A stretch of 56,371 nucleotides of DNA from Clostridia bacterium (GCA_017507045.1 JAFWBP010000002.1:1-56371), one strand, 5' to 3'; shown: positions 43,966-52,503, numbered from the stretch's first letter. The notes: generated by a model not told the origin, from the sequence alone. Made by a program: numbers and translations.

Positions 43966-44547
43966 TTACAGCCCTTCGAGTTCATCGAGGGTGAGCGAAA
44001 ATGCGGGAATAAAGTGCTCGTAGAAATAATCGACGGCGCGCATCTGCTTCTCCTTAAGCTGCTTGGCGATGCTTTTCTCTGCTTGCACGAACTCGTTGTT
44101 TCCGGAGCGCAGCTCCTCCAAGCACTTAAGATAGGCTGAAAGCTTATCGGCAGCTTTCACGAACTTGTATTCCTTGGAACTCTTATCGGGCAAAAGGGAG
44201 GGAAGCAGCATCTGCTTCATTTCGGAAGGGAGCGTGGATGCGATTTTTTCAACGGCGAGCACCTCAAGCTTTTCGTATTCGCCGTGAATGGCGCTATTGA
44301 AATACTTGATCGGCGTGGGCATATCCCCCGTCATCACCTCGCTCAATTCGTGGTAGAGCGCATACAAAACTGCGCGCTCAGCATCGACATGCCCCCCATA
44401 GACGCCGTTTTCAATGGTGCAGAGGGCGTGCGTGAGGATCGCCACGGAGTGCGAATGCTCCATGATATTCTCCTCTCGCGTGGAGCGCATGAGCTGCCAG
44501 CGCTTGATAAACTTCATTCTGTCTAAATACGCGTAGAATTTTTCCAT
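43966..44547 (-). CDS. yfbR: YfbR-like HD-family 5'-deoxynucleotidase
   Basis: A 193-residue HD-superfamily protein close to YfbR, which dephosphorylates deoxynucleoside monophosphates. Visible features are MRSTREENIMEHSHSVA with H31 and H33, then LYHELSEVMTGDMPTPIKYF, and KAADKL with the later Asp. The central HD dyad reads H66-E67, not His-Asp, a change at a metal ligand. GAGGT precedes the ATG. The gene has its own promoter and a 5' leader of about 140 nt that starts with a long hairpin. The fold assignment is firm; activity with Glu at that position is uncertain. Confidence 0.88.
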   Translation of the reverse strand: MEKFYAYLDRMKFIKRWQLMRSTREENIMEHSHSVAILTHALCTIENGVYGGHVDAERAVLYALYHELSEVMTGDMPTPIKYFNSAIHGEYEKLEVLAVEKIASTLPSEMKQMLLPSLLPDKSSKEYKFVKAADKLSAYLKCLEELRSGNNEFVQAEKSIAKQLKEKQMRAVDYFYEHFIPAFSLTLDELEGL

Positions 44548-44616
44548 AATTACCTCACTTTATCGGTAGAGTTCGGGCATGGGTGCCTCATTTTTGCCGT
44601 ATGCAATGATTGAAAG

Positions 44617-44688
44617 AGCTCTTTGTGCTGTGAAAGCCTCTGCCCATAATTGCTATTTGCCAAGCTTCACAAACGAGCATAAAGAGCT
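44617..44688 (-). promoter_or_regulatory. Long stem-loop at the 5' end of the yfbR transcript
   Basis: Arms 44676-44688 and 44617-44629 pair at 12 of 13 positions. An inner GTGAA/TTCAC stem continues the helix. The structure begins at about +1 of the predicted transcript. No known riboswitch consensus was recognised. Confidence 0.6.
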
Positions 44689-44695
44689 TTTTATG

Positions 44696-44724
44696 ATTAT
44701 ACTACAAATTCCTTAAAAAAACAA
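44696..44724 (-). promoter_or_regulatory. Promoter of yfbR
   Basis: TTGTTT (44719-44724), 17 nt, TATAAT (44696-44701) on the minus strand. Its -35 box directly abuts that of thiT. Confidence 0.75.
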
Positions 44725-44753
44725 TTGACTTTTCGTGAAAATCGTGATATATT
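44725..44753 (+). promoter_or_regulatory. Promoter of thiT
   Basis: TTGACT, a 17-nt spacer and TATATT, about 45 nt upstream of the riboswitch aptamer. Confidence 0.8.
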
Positions 44754-44797
44754 TTTAACGTCGGATGTATGTCTGATGAAAATACAATTTTTGTTTT

Positions 44798-44870
44798 ATC
44801 CGTCGTGGGTGCCACAAGGCTGAGATGATACCATTGGAATCGGACAAGGTAATGCTTGAACGAAAGAACG
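44798..44870 (+). ncRNA. TPP riboswitch aptamer
   Basis: The thi-box landmarks appear in order: GGGTGCC (44807-44813), GGCTGAGA (44818-44825), ATACC, then GGAATCGGACAAGGTAATGC (44836-44855). The closing P1 helix is short and I cannot fix its ends exactly. It precedes a terminator and a thiamine transporter gene, which supports the call. Confidence 0.85.
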
Positions 44871-44884
44871 GTTTGGAATTTTCT

Positions 44885-44918
44885 GCCTGCGATATTTTTC
44901 GCAGGCTGTTTTTTTCTT
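44885..44918 (+). terminator. Riboswitch-controlled terminator before thiT
   Basis: GCCTGCGA/TCGCAGGC forms a perfect 8-bp stem around a 6-nt loop, followed by TGTTTTTTTCTT. It lies between the aptamer and the thiT ribosome-binding site and would stop transcription when TPP is bound. Confidence 0.85.
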
Positions 44919-44945
44919 CCGACGGTAAAACGAACGGAGGTTTTT

Positions 44946-45707
44946 ATGTTACACTTGAACCTGCTCGAAGTAAGCGAGCAAATTACGGATACCGTTATGT
45001 GGATTTCCGTAGCAGCAGTAATCGTGCTACTCGGCGTGATTGCAATCATCTGTTTTAAGGGCAAGAAAAGGTACGATGCAAAGCATATCGCCTTTGCGGG
45101 CGTTTCGTTAGGACTTTCTTTTGCGCTTTCGTACGTGAAGTTTTCGCCCGTACCGTACGGTGGATCAATTACGCTTGCCAGCTTCGTGCCCCTTCTCATC
45201 TACGCGTACGTTTACGGACTCGCGGACGGCTTGCTCGTAGGCCTCATCTTCGGCCTTTTGAACTTTATTTCGGGGCCGTATATCCTAACGCCAATGACAT
45301 TCATTCTTGATTATCTGCTGGCGTTCGCCTCGATCGGCTTCATGGGGATTGCGAGAAAATTCTCTGATAAGATCACCTTCAACATGGTACTCGGCGTTTT
45401 GGGAGTGTACCTTATTCGATTTATTTTCCACCTCGTTTCAGGCGCCATCTACTTTGCCGAAAATGCCGTTTGGGTAGATTTCCCGGAATGGGCGGTTGCG
45501 AACGCATTTATTTACTCGTTTATCTATCAATGCGTGTATATCCCTGCAGATTGCCTGATCGCCGCGATCGTGCTATTCGTTTTGGCAAAAACGAGGGTAT
45601 TCGAGCGGTTTATCCACATTCTTGCTCCCAAATTTGTGGTGAATTCCGCGGAAACAAAAAGCGATGATATACAAGCGGATGAAGATATCACCGCTTTAGG
45701 AGAGTAA
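44946..45707 (+). CDS. thiT: Energy-coupling factor thiamine transporter S component ThiT
   Basis: A 253-residue membrane protein. An extra N-terminal hydrophobic segment (about 15-38) precedes the ThiT core of six segments. Core features are IAFAGVSLGLSFALSYVKF, PYGGSITLASFVPLLIYAYVYG and the later YSFIYQCVYIP. The protein captures thiamine and docks on a shared EcfAA'T module, not encoded here. The start at 44946 has GGAGG 5 nt upstream and lies after the riboswitch terminator; longer frames would overlap that terminator. Expression should fall when TPP is plentiful. Confidence 0.93.
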   Translation: MLHLNLLEVSEQITDTVMWISVAAVIVLLGVIAIICFKGKKRYDAKHIAFAGVSLGLSFALSYVKFSPVPYGGSITLASFVPLLIYAYVYGLADGLLVGLIFGLLNFISGPYILTPMTFILDYLLAFASIGFMGIARKFSDKITFNMVLGVLGVYLIRFIFHLVSGAIYFAENAVWVDFPEWAVANAFIYSFIYQCVYIPADCLIAAIVLFVLAKTRVFERFIHILAPKFVVNSAETKSDDIQADEDITALGE

Positions 45708-45746
45708 AAGAAAAGCGGACGAAAACACCTTTCATATTATTAATGA

Positions 45747-45778
45747 AAGAACCGCCTCAATAGAGGCGGTTCTTATTT
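45747..45778. terminator. Bidirectional terminator between thiT and the AT-rich gene
   Basis: AAGAACCGCCTC pairs with GAGGCGGTTCTT (12 bp) around a 4-nt loop, with A/T-rich flanks on both sides. Confidence 0.85.
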
Positions 45779-46800
45779 TATAATTCTTCCCAATGGCCTG
45801 TTATAGGATCTATCGTTACTTTATTTCCCCTGCTATCGTACCAAATATTGGGATTGCCAACATCCTGTTTAAGCTCACTTTTGCAACCAGAACCATCGTC
45901 ATACATATATTTCACTTCTTCCTCATCGTCGTCGTAATCATATTTCGATGATGAATATGTTGGAGATGATTTATACGTTGAAATAGGCTGCGAAATGGTA
46001 CTATAATTACTTTCCACCGGAGCATTTGGATCATCGAAAAGCCCTCGTACAATTACTATTGTTAAAATAGGCACGCCAATAACGACTATCAATCGCAATA
46101 AATTCGCTATCCATTCCAATCCGATATAATCGAGTAAATTTATAATAAAAATCGATAACGATAATAGGACTGTAAAAGCTACTGCCGATCCAAAATGTTC
46201 TGATTCTCTCTTCTCATCCTCCTCTTTCCAATAGTACACCTCTACTAATTTGGCAAAATATGCAAATAACACATGAACTGTAATACCTGCTACAAGGAGC
46301 ACAAACAACAAACTAGTAAATATATCCGCAATCCAATCAGTCGCTGTATCAATGTTCCAAATGTAATTAATGATGCTGATTATTTCAAGTATAATATAGA
46401 CGAGCAGAAGAATTCCTACGATTACGTCATACACTTTTTTGCTCTTTACAAACTTGCATTCTCTAATAAACACCAATGCGTTACCAATTGCATGCATACC
46501 ACCTACTATTACAAGCGGCAAAACAAGACCGCCGAGCAAAACGTAATTCACGAATCCCGCATCAACTTGAAAGCTTAAAAGATGCGTTAAAAAAGTGTTT
46601 TCAGCAAAAAACGCGGCGTTTGCATAGGATGTATAATGAAATGGGATAAATAATGAATAATTAAGCCCGGTTAGTAAAACAAGCAAACACGCAAGATAAA
46701 TAATTATAGCCACTACACCCAATAGATTTGTAAAAATTTTTGATTTGGGGTTCTTTTTCTTGCTTTTGGAAGCATTAGGTTTGTTCTTGTAGTTTTTCAT
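45778..46800 (-). CDS. AT-rich orphan multi-pass membrane protein
   Basis: A 340-residue protein with a Lys/Asn-rich N terminus (about 22 residues), roughly six hydrophobic segments between 27 and 255, and a long polar tail. The tail is rich in Ser and Tyr, carries an acidic run YDYDDDEEEVKYMYDDGSG, and ends with IWYDSRGNKVTIDPITGHWEEL. Base composition and codon use are clearly more AT-rich than the neighbours (many ATA, AAT and TTA codons), which suggests acquisition from another source. GGAGG precedes the ATG. I recognise no family. The 46801-46915 gap shows no clear promoter. Confidence 0.75.
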   Translation of the reverse strand: MKNYKNKPNASKSKKKNPKSKIFTNLLGVVAIIIYLACLLVLLTGLNYSLFIPFHYTSYANAAFFAENTFLTHLLSFQVDAGFVNYVLLGGLVLPLVIVGGMHAIGNALVFIRECKFVKSKKVYDVIVGILLLVYIILEIISIINYIWNIDTATDWIADIFTSLLFVLLVAGITVHVLFAYFAKLVEVYYWKEEDEKRESEHFGSAVAFTVLLSLSIFIINLLDYIGLEWIANLLRLIVVIGVPILTIVIVRGLFDDPNAPVESNYSTISQPISTYKSSPTYSSSKYDYDDDEEEVKYMYDDGSGCKSELKQDVGNPNIWYDSRGNKVTIDPITGHWEEL

Positions 46801-46915
46801 ATTTCCTCCGTAGACTTATAATTCTTTCATAATAAGAATATTAAATAAAGCGCTGTTATTTGTAGGGTGTGCCTTCGCCCGTGGAGCTTAGGAATGTCAC
46901 TACAAAAGCAACGTA

Positions 46916-48172
46916 TTAAATGAACTGCAAAAAATCGACGAGGATCGCAAACCCGAGCAGCAGTACGAAGCCGACGGCGTGAATAACCGCTTCCACTTTG
47001 CGGGAAATCGGTTTTCCGCGCACCCATTCAATGGCGGTGAATACGATTTTGCTTCCATCTAACGCGGGAATGGGGAGCAGGTTGAACACGGCAAGATTCA
47101 CGCCGATATAAGCGGCGATCTCGAGGAAGTTGCGCACCCCCGATGCTGCGATTTGCGAGGTCATGGTGATCGTGGTAACCGGCCCGCCCAACGCATCAAG
47201 GCCCAGCTTACCCGTGAGAAGCTCGCCAAGCACTCGGAAGATCGAGCCTGCAAGCTTGAAGGAGTAAACGAAAGATCGCCCGATCGTTTCTAAAAAGCCA
47301 AAGCGGTAGGATGCCGTTGTGAGCATATAATAGCGGTTCGTTACTTCTTCGCCATCTACGATCTCCGTTTCCGTTCTGATTCCCACGCCCAAAGCGCGGA
47401 AAACGCGGTTTGCCTGCGTGCTATTTTGAATTTCAACGTTCTCGCGAAGCATGATCTCCTGCTCAACCTCTTCATAGCCGCCACCTTCTTTTTCGCGCGC
47501 AACGCGGAATGTGACGATCGTACCTGCTTTCTTTCCGTTGAGCGCGTGCGCGATATCGGTGGTGAGATAGAATCCCTCCCCTTCCGCAGAAAGCAGGATA
47601 TCGCCTTCTTCAAAGGAGTAGCCGATATATTGCGAGTCAGCGACCTCCGATCCCTGCACCATGACCAAGCTCTGGCCGAAGCTACCGATCATAACGAGGA
47701 TGAGGACAAGCGCGAGAAGATAGTTCATGAACGCGCCCGCAAAGAGCACTACGATGCGCTGCCACGGTTTTTTCTTGGTGAAAGCGCCATCGGAAACCGA
47801 TGCGGTTTGAGATTCTTCTTCCTTCTTGAAAGGTGACTCTTGCGCCGCATTCAGCTCTTTCTTCGCGGCGGTTTCTCCTTTTGCAAGGGAGAACGCCTTA
47901 TCTGATTCTTCGTTTAAACCATCCTCATCCTCAAAGGCACAGTACCCTCCTAATGGAATGAGGCGAATTGCGAACAGCTCCCCCGTCTTCTTACTCTTTC
48001 GCTTGAACAGTGCCGGACCAAATCCGATGGAGAATTCGTTGATCTTGAATTTTAGAAGCTTTCCGGCAATATAATGCCCGAATTCGTGGATCGTGATCAT
48101 CGCAAGTAATATGAGTATTGCGAGCACGACGCCGTAAACGCTGCTCCAAGCGCTTAATAAATTATTTTCCAT
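46916..48172 (-). CDS. rseP: Site-2 intramembrane zinc metalloprotease RseP
   Basis: A 418-residue M50 protease. The zinc motif HEFGH (29-33) lies in the first membrane helix, one PDZ-like domain lies in the middle, and the second metal-ligand motif is LPIPALDG near the C terminus. A hydrophilic stretch of about 60 residues (EDEDGLNEESDKAF to TKKKPWQR) between the first helix and the next is longer than usual. The start at 48172 lies inside the 3' end of dxr (11-nt overlap). The family cleaves membrane-bound anti-sigma factors and signal peptides. The order dxr-rseP is standard. Confidence 0.93.
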   Translation of the reverse strand: MENNLLSAWSSVYGVVLAILILLAMITIHEFGHYIAGKLLKFKINEFSIGFGPALFKRKSKKTGELFAIRLIPLGGYCAFEDEDGLNEESDKAFSLAKGETAAKKELNAAQESPFKKEEESQTASVSDGAFTKKKPWQRIVVLFAGAFMNYLLALVLILVMIGSFGQSLVMVQGSEVADSQYIGYSFEEGDILLSAEGEGFYLTTDIAHALNGKKAGTIVTFRVAREKEGGGYEEVEQEIMLRENVEIQNSTQANRVFRALGVGIRTETEIVDGEEVTNRYYMLTTASYRFGFLETIGRSFVYSFKLAGSIFRVLGELLTGKLGLDALGGPVTTITMTSQIAASGVRNFLEIAAYIGVNLAVFNLLPIPALDGSKIVFTAIEWVRGKPISRKVEAVIHAVGFVLLLGFAILVDFLQFI

Positions 48173-49265
48173 GAATAAACGTTTTTGCCGCCTCCCGTGC
48201 TTTTTTATCTGCCTCAAAGAGGGCTTCGTACGTGCCCGCCTCAGACATGGCGGTGTGCGAGAGGGCGTATTCAATAGTTTCTGCGATATTTGGAAAGGAT
48301 ATTCCACCCAAGAGGAAGGCGCGCACCGCCTCCTCTGCCGCAGCGTTTAGAACGGTAGGAGCGCTTCCACCGGCAGTTCCTGCCGCAAGGGCAAGCTCAT
48401 AGCAAGGGAATCTCTCCGCAGGAAGACGTTCAAAGTGCAGTGTGCCGATTGCAGCAAGATCGAGCGCGGGCGCGCAGGGCAAGCGTTCGGGATAGGTGAG
48501 CGCGAGCTGAATGGGCACGCGCATATCGGGATAGCCGAGCTGAGCGAGCGCCGCACCATCCTCAAAATACACGAGGGAGTGCACAATACTCTCGGGATGC
48601 ACCACCGCTTCGATTGCAGAAAAATCCGCCCCGTAAAGCCATTTGGCTTCGATAACTTCATAGCCCTTATTGAGCAGCGTTGCCGAATCGATGGTAACCT
48701 TTGCACCCATATTCCAAGTGGGGTGCTTTAACGCATCCTTTGCGGTGACGCGGGCAAGTTCCTCTTTCGTACAGTGTAAAAAAGGGCCGCCGCTCGCGGT
48801 GAGAATGAGTTTTTTGAACTCTGCCTCACGGCGGCAACCGAGCGCTTGAAAGATTGCCGAGTGTTCGCTATCGACGGGAATGATAGAAACACCGCGCTCC
48901 TTCGCTGCCTGCATAACGAGCTCACCGCCGCAGACGAGGGATTCTTTGTTGGCAAGCGCGATCGTTTTCCCTGCCTCAATTGCGGACATGGTATAGGCAA
49001 GCCCCGTGAAACCGCTTGCGGCGATAAAGGCAATATCGCAATCAGCGAAGAGCTCTTCGTGCGAACAAGCCTTATGCGTTTTCTCCACTACGTTGGCACA
49101 GAAAGCAATTTTGGGATGAAACTCTTTCGCGAGCAAGGCAAGGCGCGCCGCGTTGCTGCCGGCAACGAGCGCGGAGATCTGAAAACGATCGGGATAGCGG
49201 CGAACGACTTCGAGCACCTGACTTCCGATGCTCCCCGTGCAGCCGACGAGGGCGATGCGTACCAT
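48162..49265 (-). CDS. dxr: 1-deoxy-D-xylulose-5-phosphate reductoisomerase
   Basis: A 367-residue enzyme making 2-C-methyl-D-erythritol 4-phosphate in the MEP isoprenoid pathway. The NADPH-binding start is GCTGSIGSQ, the metal site lies in PVDSEHSAIFQAL, and the substrate loop region includes NMGAKVTIDSATLLNKGYEVIEA. It supplies isoprenoids for the product of uppS in the same cluster. A terminator-like hairpin separates it from cdsA upstream. Confidence 0.97.
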   Translation of the reverse strand: MVRIALVGCTGSIGSQVLEVVRRYPDRFQISALVAGSNAARLALLAKEFHPKIAFCANVVEKTHKACSHEELFADCDIAFIAASGFTGLAYTMSAIEAGKTIALANKESLVCGGELVMQAAKERGVSIIPVDSEHSAIFQALGCRREAEFKKLILTASGGPFLHCTKEELARVTAKDALKHPTWNMGAKVTIDSATLLNKGYEVIEAKWLYGADFSAIEAVVHPESIVHSLVYFEDGAALAQLGYPDMRVPIQLALTYPERLPCAPALDLAAIGTLHFERLPAERFPCYELALAAGTAGGSAPTVLNAAAEEAVRAFLLGGISFPNIAETIEYALSHTAMSEAGTYEALFEADKKAREAAKTFIHGK

Positions 49266-49274
49266 AGTTTCCTC

Positions 49275-49305
49275 TAAAAAAGAAGCCCGCCAGCCGCGGC
49301 GGGCG
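49275..49305 (-). terminator. Internal terminator between cdsA and dxr
   Basis: GCCCGCC-GCGGCT-GGCGGGC on the minus strand is followed by TTCTTTTTT. It could attenuate transcription into dxr-rseP. Confidence 0.7.
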
Positions 49306-49322
49306 TTATTATTTTATGCTGC

Positions 49323-50327
49323 TTAACCGACGATCATGATTCGAAGAACGAGCACGGCGCAAACGATAAGCCCTGCATAGAGCGAGGAATCGATGCGATC
49401 GAGTACGCCGCCGTGACCGGGCAAGATCTTACCCATATCCTTAACGCCGAGCTTGCGCTTGATGCCGCTCTCAACCAAATCGCCGAACTGCGAGAATGCC
49501 GCCGTAACGATGCCAAGCCCCATAAAGAACAAAAGGTTCAAGGCGTCAACATTGAGACTCCAGCCCAGATTGATGAGCTCGGTGATCTTATCGAGTTCGT
49601 TGAGCCCATAGCAGAGATAGAAGATGACGTTTGCTCCAATCGCACCGCCGATAAGGCCGCCAAAGGCGCCGATAAGCGTTTTATTCGGGGAGATGTTGGG
49701 CGCCATCTTCATGGGAAGCGCCTTGCCGAAGATTTTTCCGAAGAAGAAGGCAAACACGTCAGCAAAGGGTGCTACCACAAATACGAACATGATTGCAAGC
49801 TCCGAATAAAGCTCCAAATGATTGCAGACGCTGAGCACGACGAGCAGGAAGGAAGGATAGATATACGAGAGCAACGAATAGCCCGTGGATTCGAGCGTTA
49901 CGTTTTGGTGCGCGAACACCAACAGCCCCAAAAGGATGGAGATGCCCACCATAAAGACGACGAATACGATGTGCATGGCATAGTTTCTGCCGATTGCCAC
50001 CTGACTGCCCCCCGGGGCAGGCAAATGTACGCCGAGAATATCTGCAAAGTAGAAATCGCTTGCAGCATACGCAATAATGATCAGGGCGGAAAAGATCAAA
50101 ACGACCGTCTTCTGTGAAGCGTGCATTTTATCCTTAAAGGCGCGCGTCATCTCCCACGCACCGATGAGAGCAAACGCGAGTATGATTGCATCAAAAAAGA
50201 GATCGCTGACGAGAAGCTTTAAGACAAAAAAGAGTAAGAGTACGGCAATATAGGCGCTCGCCGTGATCGACCTGAGCGCCAGATTGCTGAGCTTTTTCTT
50301 CGGTTGTTGCGGTTGTAATTCTTCCAT
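49323..50327 (-). CDS. cdsA: Phosphatidate cytidylyltransferase
   Basis: A 334-residue membrane enzyme that makes CDP-diacylglycerol from phosphatidic acid and CTP. About eight hydrophobic segments are visible. The C-terminal signature reads SQFGDLVESGIKRKLGVKD then LPGHGGVLDRIDS. The ribosome-binding site is weak. It follows uppS in the usual order. Confidence 0.96.
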   Translation of the reverse strand: MEELQPQQPKKKLSNLALRSITASAYIAVLLLFFVLKLLVSDLFFDAIILAFALIGAWEMTRAFKDKMHASQKTVVLIFSALIIIAYAASDFYFADILGVHLPAPGGSQVAIGRNYAMHIVFVVFMVGISILLGLLVFAHQNVTLESTGYSLLSYIYPSFLLVVLSVCNHLELYSELAIMFVFVVAPFADVFAFFFGKIFGKALPMKMAPNISPNKTLIGAFGGLIGGAIGANVIFYLCYGLNELDKITELINLGWSLNVDALNLLFFMGLGIVTAAFSQFGDLVESGIKRKLGVKDMGKILPGHGGVLDRIDSSLYAGLIVCAVLVLRIMIVG

Positions 50328-50363
50328 GATGATTTTATTGATTCCGCGCGCTACGCTTGGGAG

Positions 50364-51050
50364 TTAAATCTTTCCGTATCTTCTATCGCGCTTGCAATAT
50401 TCCGCAAGAGCGCGATCGAAATGCTTGTTCGTAAAATCAGGGAACATTTTTTCAGAGAAATACAGCTCGGCATACGCCGCCTCAAAGAGGAGAAAATTGG
50501 AGAGGCGCTTTTCTTTTCCGGTGCGAATGAGAAGGTCTACCGCGGGCATGCCCCCCGTAGAAAGCATCTCGGCGAAAGTTTCCACCGTTACTTCACGCCC
50601 CTCTTTCATGGCGCTGTTACAGGCGGAAACGATATCTTGTCGCGCACCATAGCCGATGGCAAGCGTGAGCGTGCCACGTTTTCCTTTTGCCGTTTCACGT
50701 TCACCCTGCGCAATGAGGGCGGCAATATCTGCCGGAATCAGCGCAAGATTTCCAATCACGCGCAGGCGGATCCCCTGCTGCTCCAACTTATGAATCTGTT
50801 TTGCAAAATATTCCCTAAAAAGCTGAAAAAGGCTTTCAAGCTCTTCTTGGGGACGGTTTAAATTCTCTGCGGAGAGCGCAAAAAGCGTGCAGTATTTCAC
50901 GCCCGATTCGAAAACATGCTCGGCGAGCGGTATCATTCGTTTTAAACCTGCTCGGTGCCCCGCTGCGCGAGGCATGAGCCGCCGTGTTGCCCATCTTCCG
51001 TTACCATCCATGATAATGGCAACGTGATGAGGCAGTACCATGTCCGCCAT
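50364..51050 (-). CDS. uppS: Isoprenyl transferase (undecaprenyl diphosphate synthase)
   Basis: A 228-residue cis-prenyltransferase. The catalytic Asp is D15 in IIMDGNGRWA, and the C-terminal RTGKEKRLSNFLLFEAAYAEL segment is characteristic. It makes the lipid carrier for cell-wall synthesis. The ATG overlaps the frr stop by 1 nt. Confidence 0.96.
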   Translation of the reverse strand: MADMVLPHHVAIIMDGNGRWATRRLMPRAAGHRAGLKRMIPLAEHVFESGVKYCTLFALSAENLNRPQEELESLFQLFREYFAKQIHKLEQQGIRLRVIGNLALIPADIAALIAQGERETAKGKRGTLTLAIGYGARQDIVSACNSAMKEGREVTVETFAEMLSTGGMPAVDLLIRTGKEKRLSNFLLFEAAYAELYFSEKMFPDFTNKHFDRALAEYCKRDRRYGKI

Positions 51051-51622
51051 TAGATGGTCATGAGCTCCTTTTCTTTCGCTGCGACCACCTTTTCAACATC
51101 TTCAATGCACTTTTGAATGCTCTTTTCGATATCCTGCTCGCAGCTCTTGCTTTCGTCCTCGGAGATCTCCTTGCCCGTTTTCATCTTCTTGATTGCTTCC
51201 ATTGCTTCGCGGCGAACGTTACGCACGGCCACCTTGGATTCCTCGCCCATTTTCTTCACTTGTTTAACGAGCTCCTTTCTGCGCTCTTCGGTGAGTTCGG
51301 GGAAGACGAGGCGAATAACGTTGCCATCGTTGGTGGGCGTGATGCCGATATTCGAAGCAAGGATCGCCTTTTCGATCGCCTTCAAAAGAGATTTATCCCA
51401 AGGGCTGACGACGAGGCATCTTGCATCGGAAACGGAAACGTTGCCGAGCTGCTGAAGGGGCGTCATCATGCCGTACGCCTCCACCTGAAGCTTATCGAGA
51501 ATGTGCGGATTGGCACGTCCGGCGCGGATGGTGGCATATTCGCCCTGCAGGACGCTAACCGTTTTTTCGAGCTTTTCCTCGAGGATGAGGAAAATTTCCT
51601 CTACCTTTTCATTATCTATCAT
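51050..51622 (-). CDS. frr: Ribosome recycling factor
   Basis: A 190-residue RRF with the standard helical pattern and signatures (ATIRAGRANPHILDKL, then PELTEERRKELVKQ). It splits post-termination ribosomes together with EF-G. AGGAG precedes the ATG. It lies between pyrH and uppS. Confidence 0.97.
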   Translation of the reverse strand: MIDNEKVEEIFLILEEKLEKTVSVLQGEYATIRAGRANPHILDKLQVEAYGMMTPLQQLGNVSVSDARCLVVSPWDKSLLKAIEKAILASNIGITPTNDGNVIRLVFPELTEERRKELVKQVKKMGEESKVAVRNVRREAMEAIKKMKTGKEISEDESKSCEQDIEKSIQKCIEDVEKVVAAKEKELMTI

Positions 51623-51654
51623 AACGTTCTCCTTTTTCCCTTATCACGGGTATT

Positions 51655-52365
51655 TTATTCGTTGAATATGAGCGTGCCCAGCTGCTCACCGCAAACGGCG
51701 CGTAAAATGGAATCAGGCTCATCAAGCGCAAATGCGAGAACGGGAATATTGTTCTCCATGCACATGGTTGCGGCGGTGGTATCCATCGCCTTGAGTCCAC
51801 CGGAAATAACATCGCGGAAGGTGATCTTTTCATACTTCTTCGCATTGGGATTTATGCGAGGATCGGAATCGTAGATACCATCTACGTTCTTTGCCATGAG
51901 CAAAACATCCGCATCGATTTCGCAGGCGCGCTGTGCCGCCGCTGTATCGGTAGAGCAGAAGGGGTTTCCCGTGCCACACGCCATGATAACGATTCTTCCC
52001 GCCTCAAAGTGGTGGCGTGCTTTACGGAGAATGTATGGCTCGGCAACGGAAATCATGTTGAGCGCAGTCTGCACACGGGTGGGAACTCCGCGCTGTTCGA
52101 TCGCATCCATCATCGCAAGAGAATTCATGACTGTTGCGAGCATACCCATTTGATCTGCAGTGGTACGATCCATCTTCGTGCCCTGCCTGCCGCGCCAAAA
52201 ATTGCCGCCGCCGATGACGAGAGCGATATCTACGCCCATCTCGTGAACCTTCACGAGCTGATCGACAACGCGGGCAATGACCTCCTCATTAAGGCCGAAG
52301 CGCTGCTCGCCCGCGAGCGCCTCCCCCGAAAGCTTCAAAAGAATTCGCCTGTATTTCGGCTCCAT
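51655..52365 (-). CDS. pyrH: UMP kinase
   Basis: A 236-residue amino-acid-kinase-fold enzyme phosphorylating UMP to UDP. Signatures are LLKLSGEAL at the start, VIGGGNFWRG, and the segment DTAAAQRACEIDADVLLMAKNVDGIY. AAGGAG lies just before the start; a longer frame would run through the upstream terminator. A separate promoter lies in the tsf-pyrH gap. Confidence 0.96.
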   Translation of the reverse strand: MEPKYRRILLKLSGEALAGEQRFGLNEEVIARVVDQLVKVHEMGVDIALVIGGGNFWRGRQGTKMDRTTADQMGMLATVMNSLAMMDAIEQRGVPTRVQTALNMISVAEPYILRKARHHFEAGRIVIMACGTGNPFCSTDTAAAQRACEIDADVLLMAKNVDGIYDSDPRINPNAKKYEKITFRDVISGGLKAMDTTAATMCMENNIPVLAFALDEPDSILRAVCGEQLGTLIFNE

Positions 52366-52393
52366 GCTTTGCTCCTTACGATACTTTTTTCTT

Positions 52394-52422
52394 AGTATAC
52401 CATATTTACACAAAAAAAGCAA
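52394..52422 (-). promoter_or_regulatory. Internal promoter before pyrH
   Basis: TTGCTT, 17 nt, TATACT on the minus strand, downstream of the tsf terminator. Coordinates may be off by one base. Confidence 0.65.
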
Positions 52423-52453
52423 TTGTTTACAGCGTAAAAAGCTCTCGTATAAG

Positions 52454-52479
52454 AAAAACCGCTCCAAAGGAGCGGTTTT
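52454..52479 (-). terminator. Terminator after tsf
   Basis: AAAACCGCTCC/GGAGCGGTTTT stem around AAA with a T run on the minus strand, 25 nt after the tsf stop. Confidence 0.8.
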
Positions 52480-52503
52480 CAATTCCATGTTTTGGGGTGA
52501 AGC

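Noticed and set aside
43769..44023. 84-codon plus-strand frame in the yfbR-protease spacer
   Set aside because: It starts inside the 17-bp inverted repeat, lacks a ribosome-binding site and runs antisense into yfbR.
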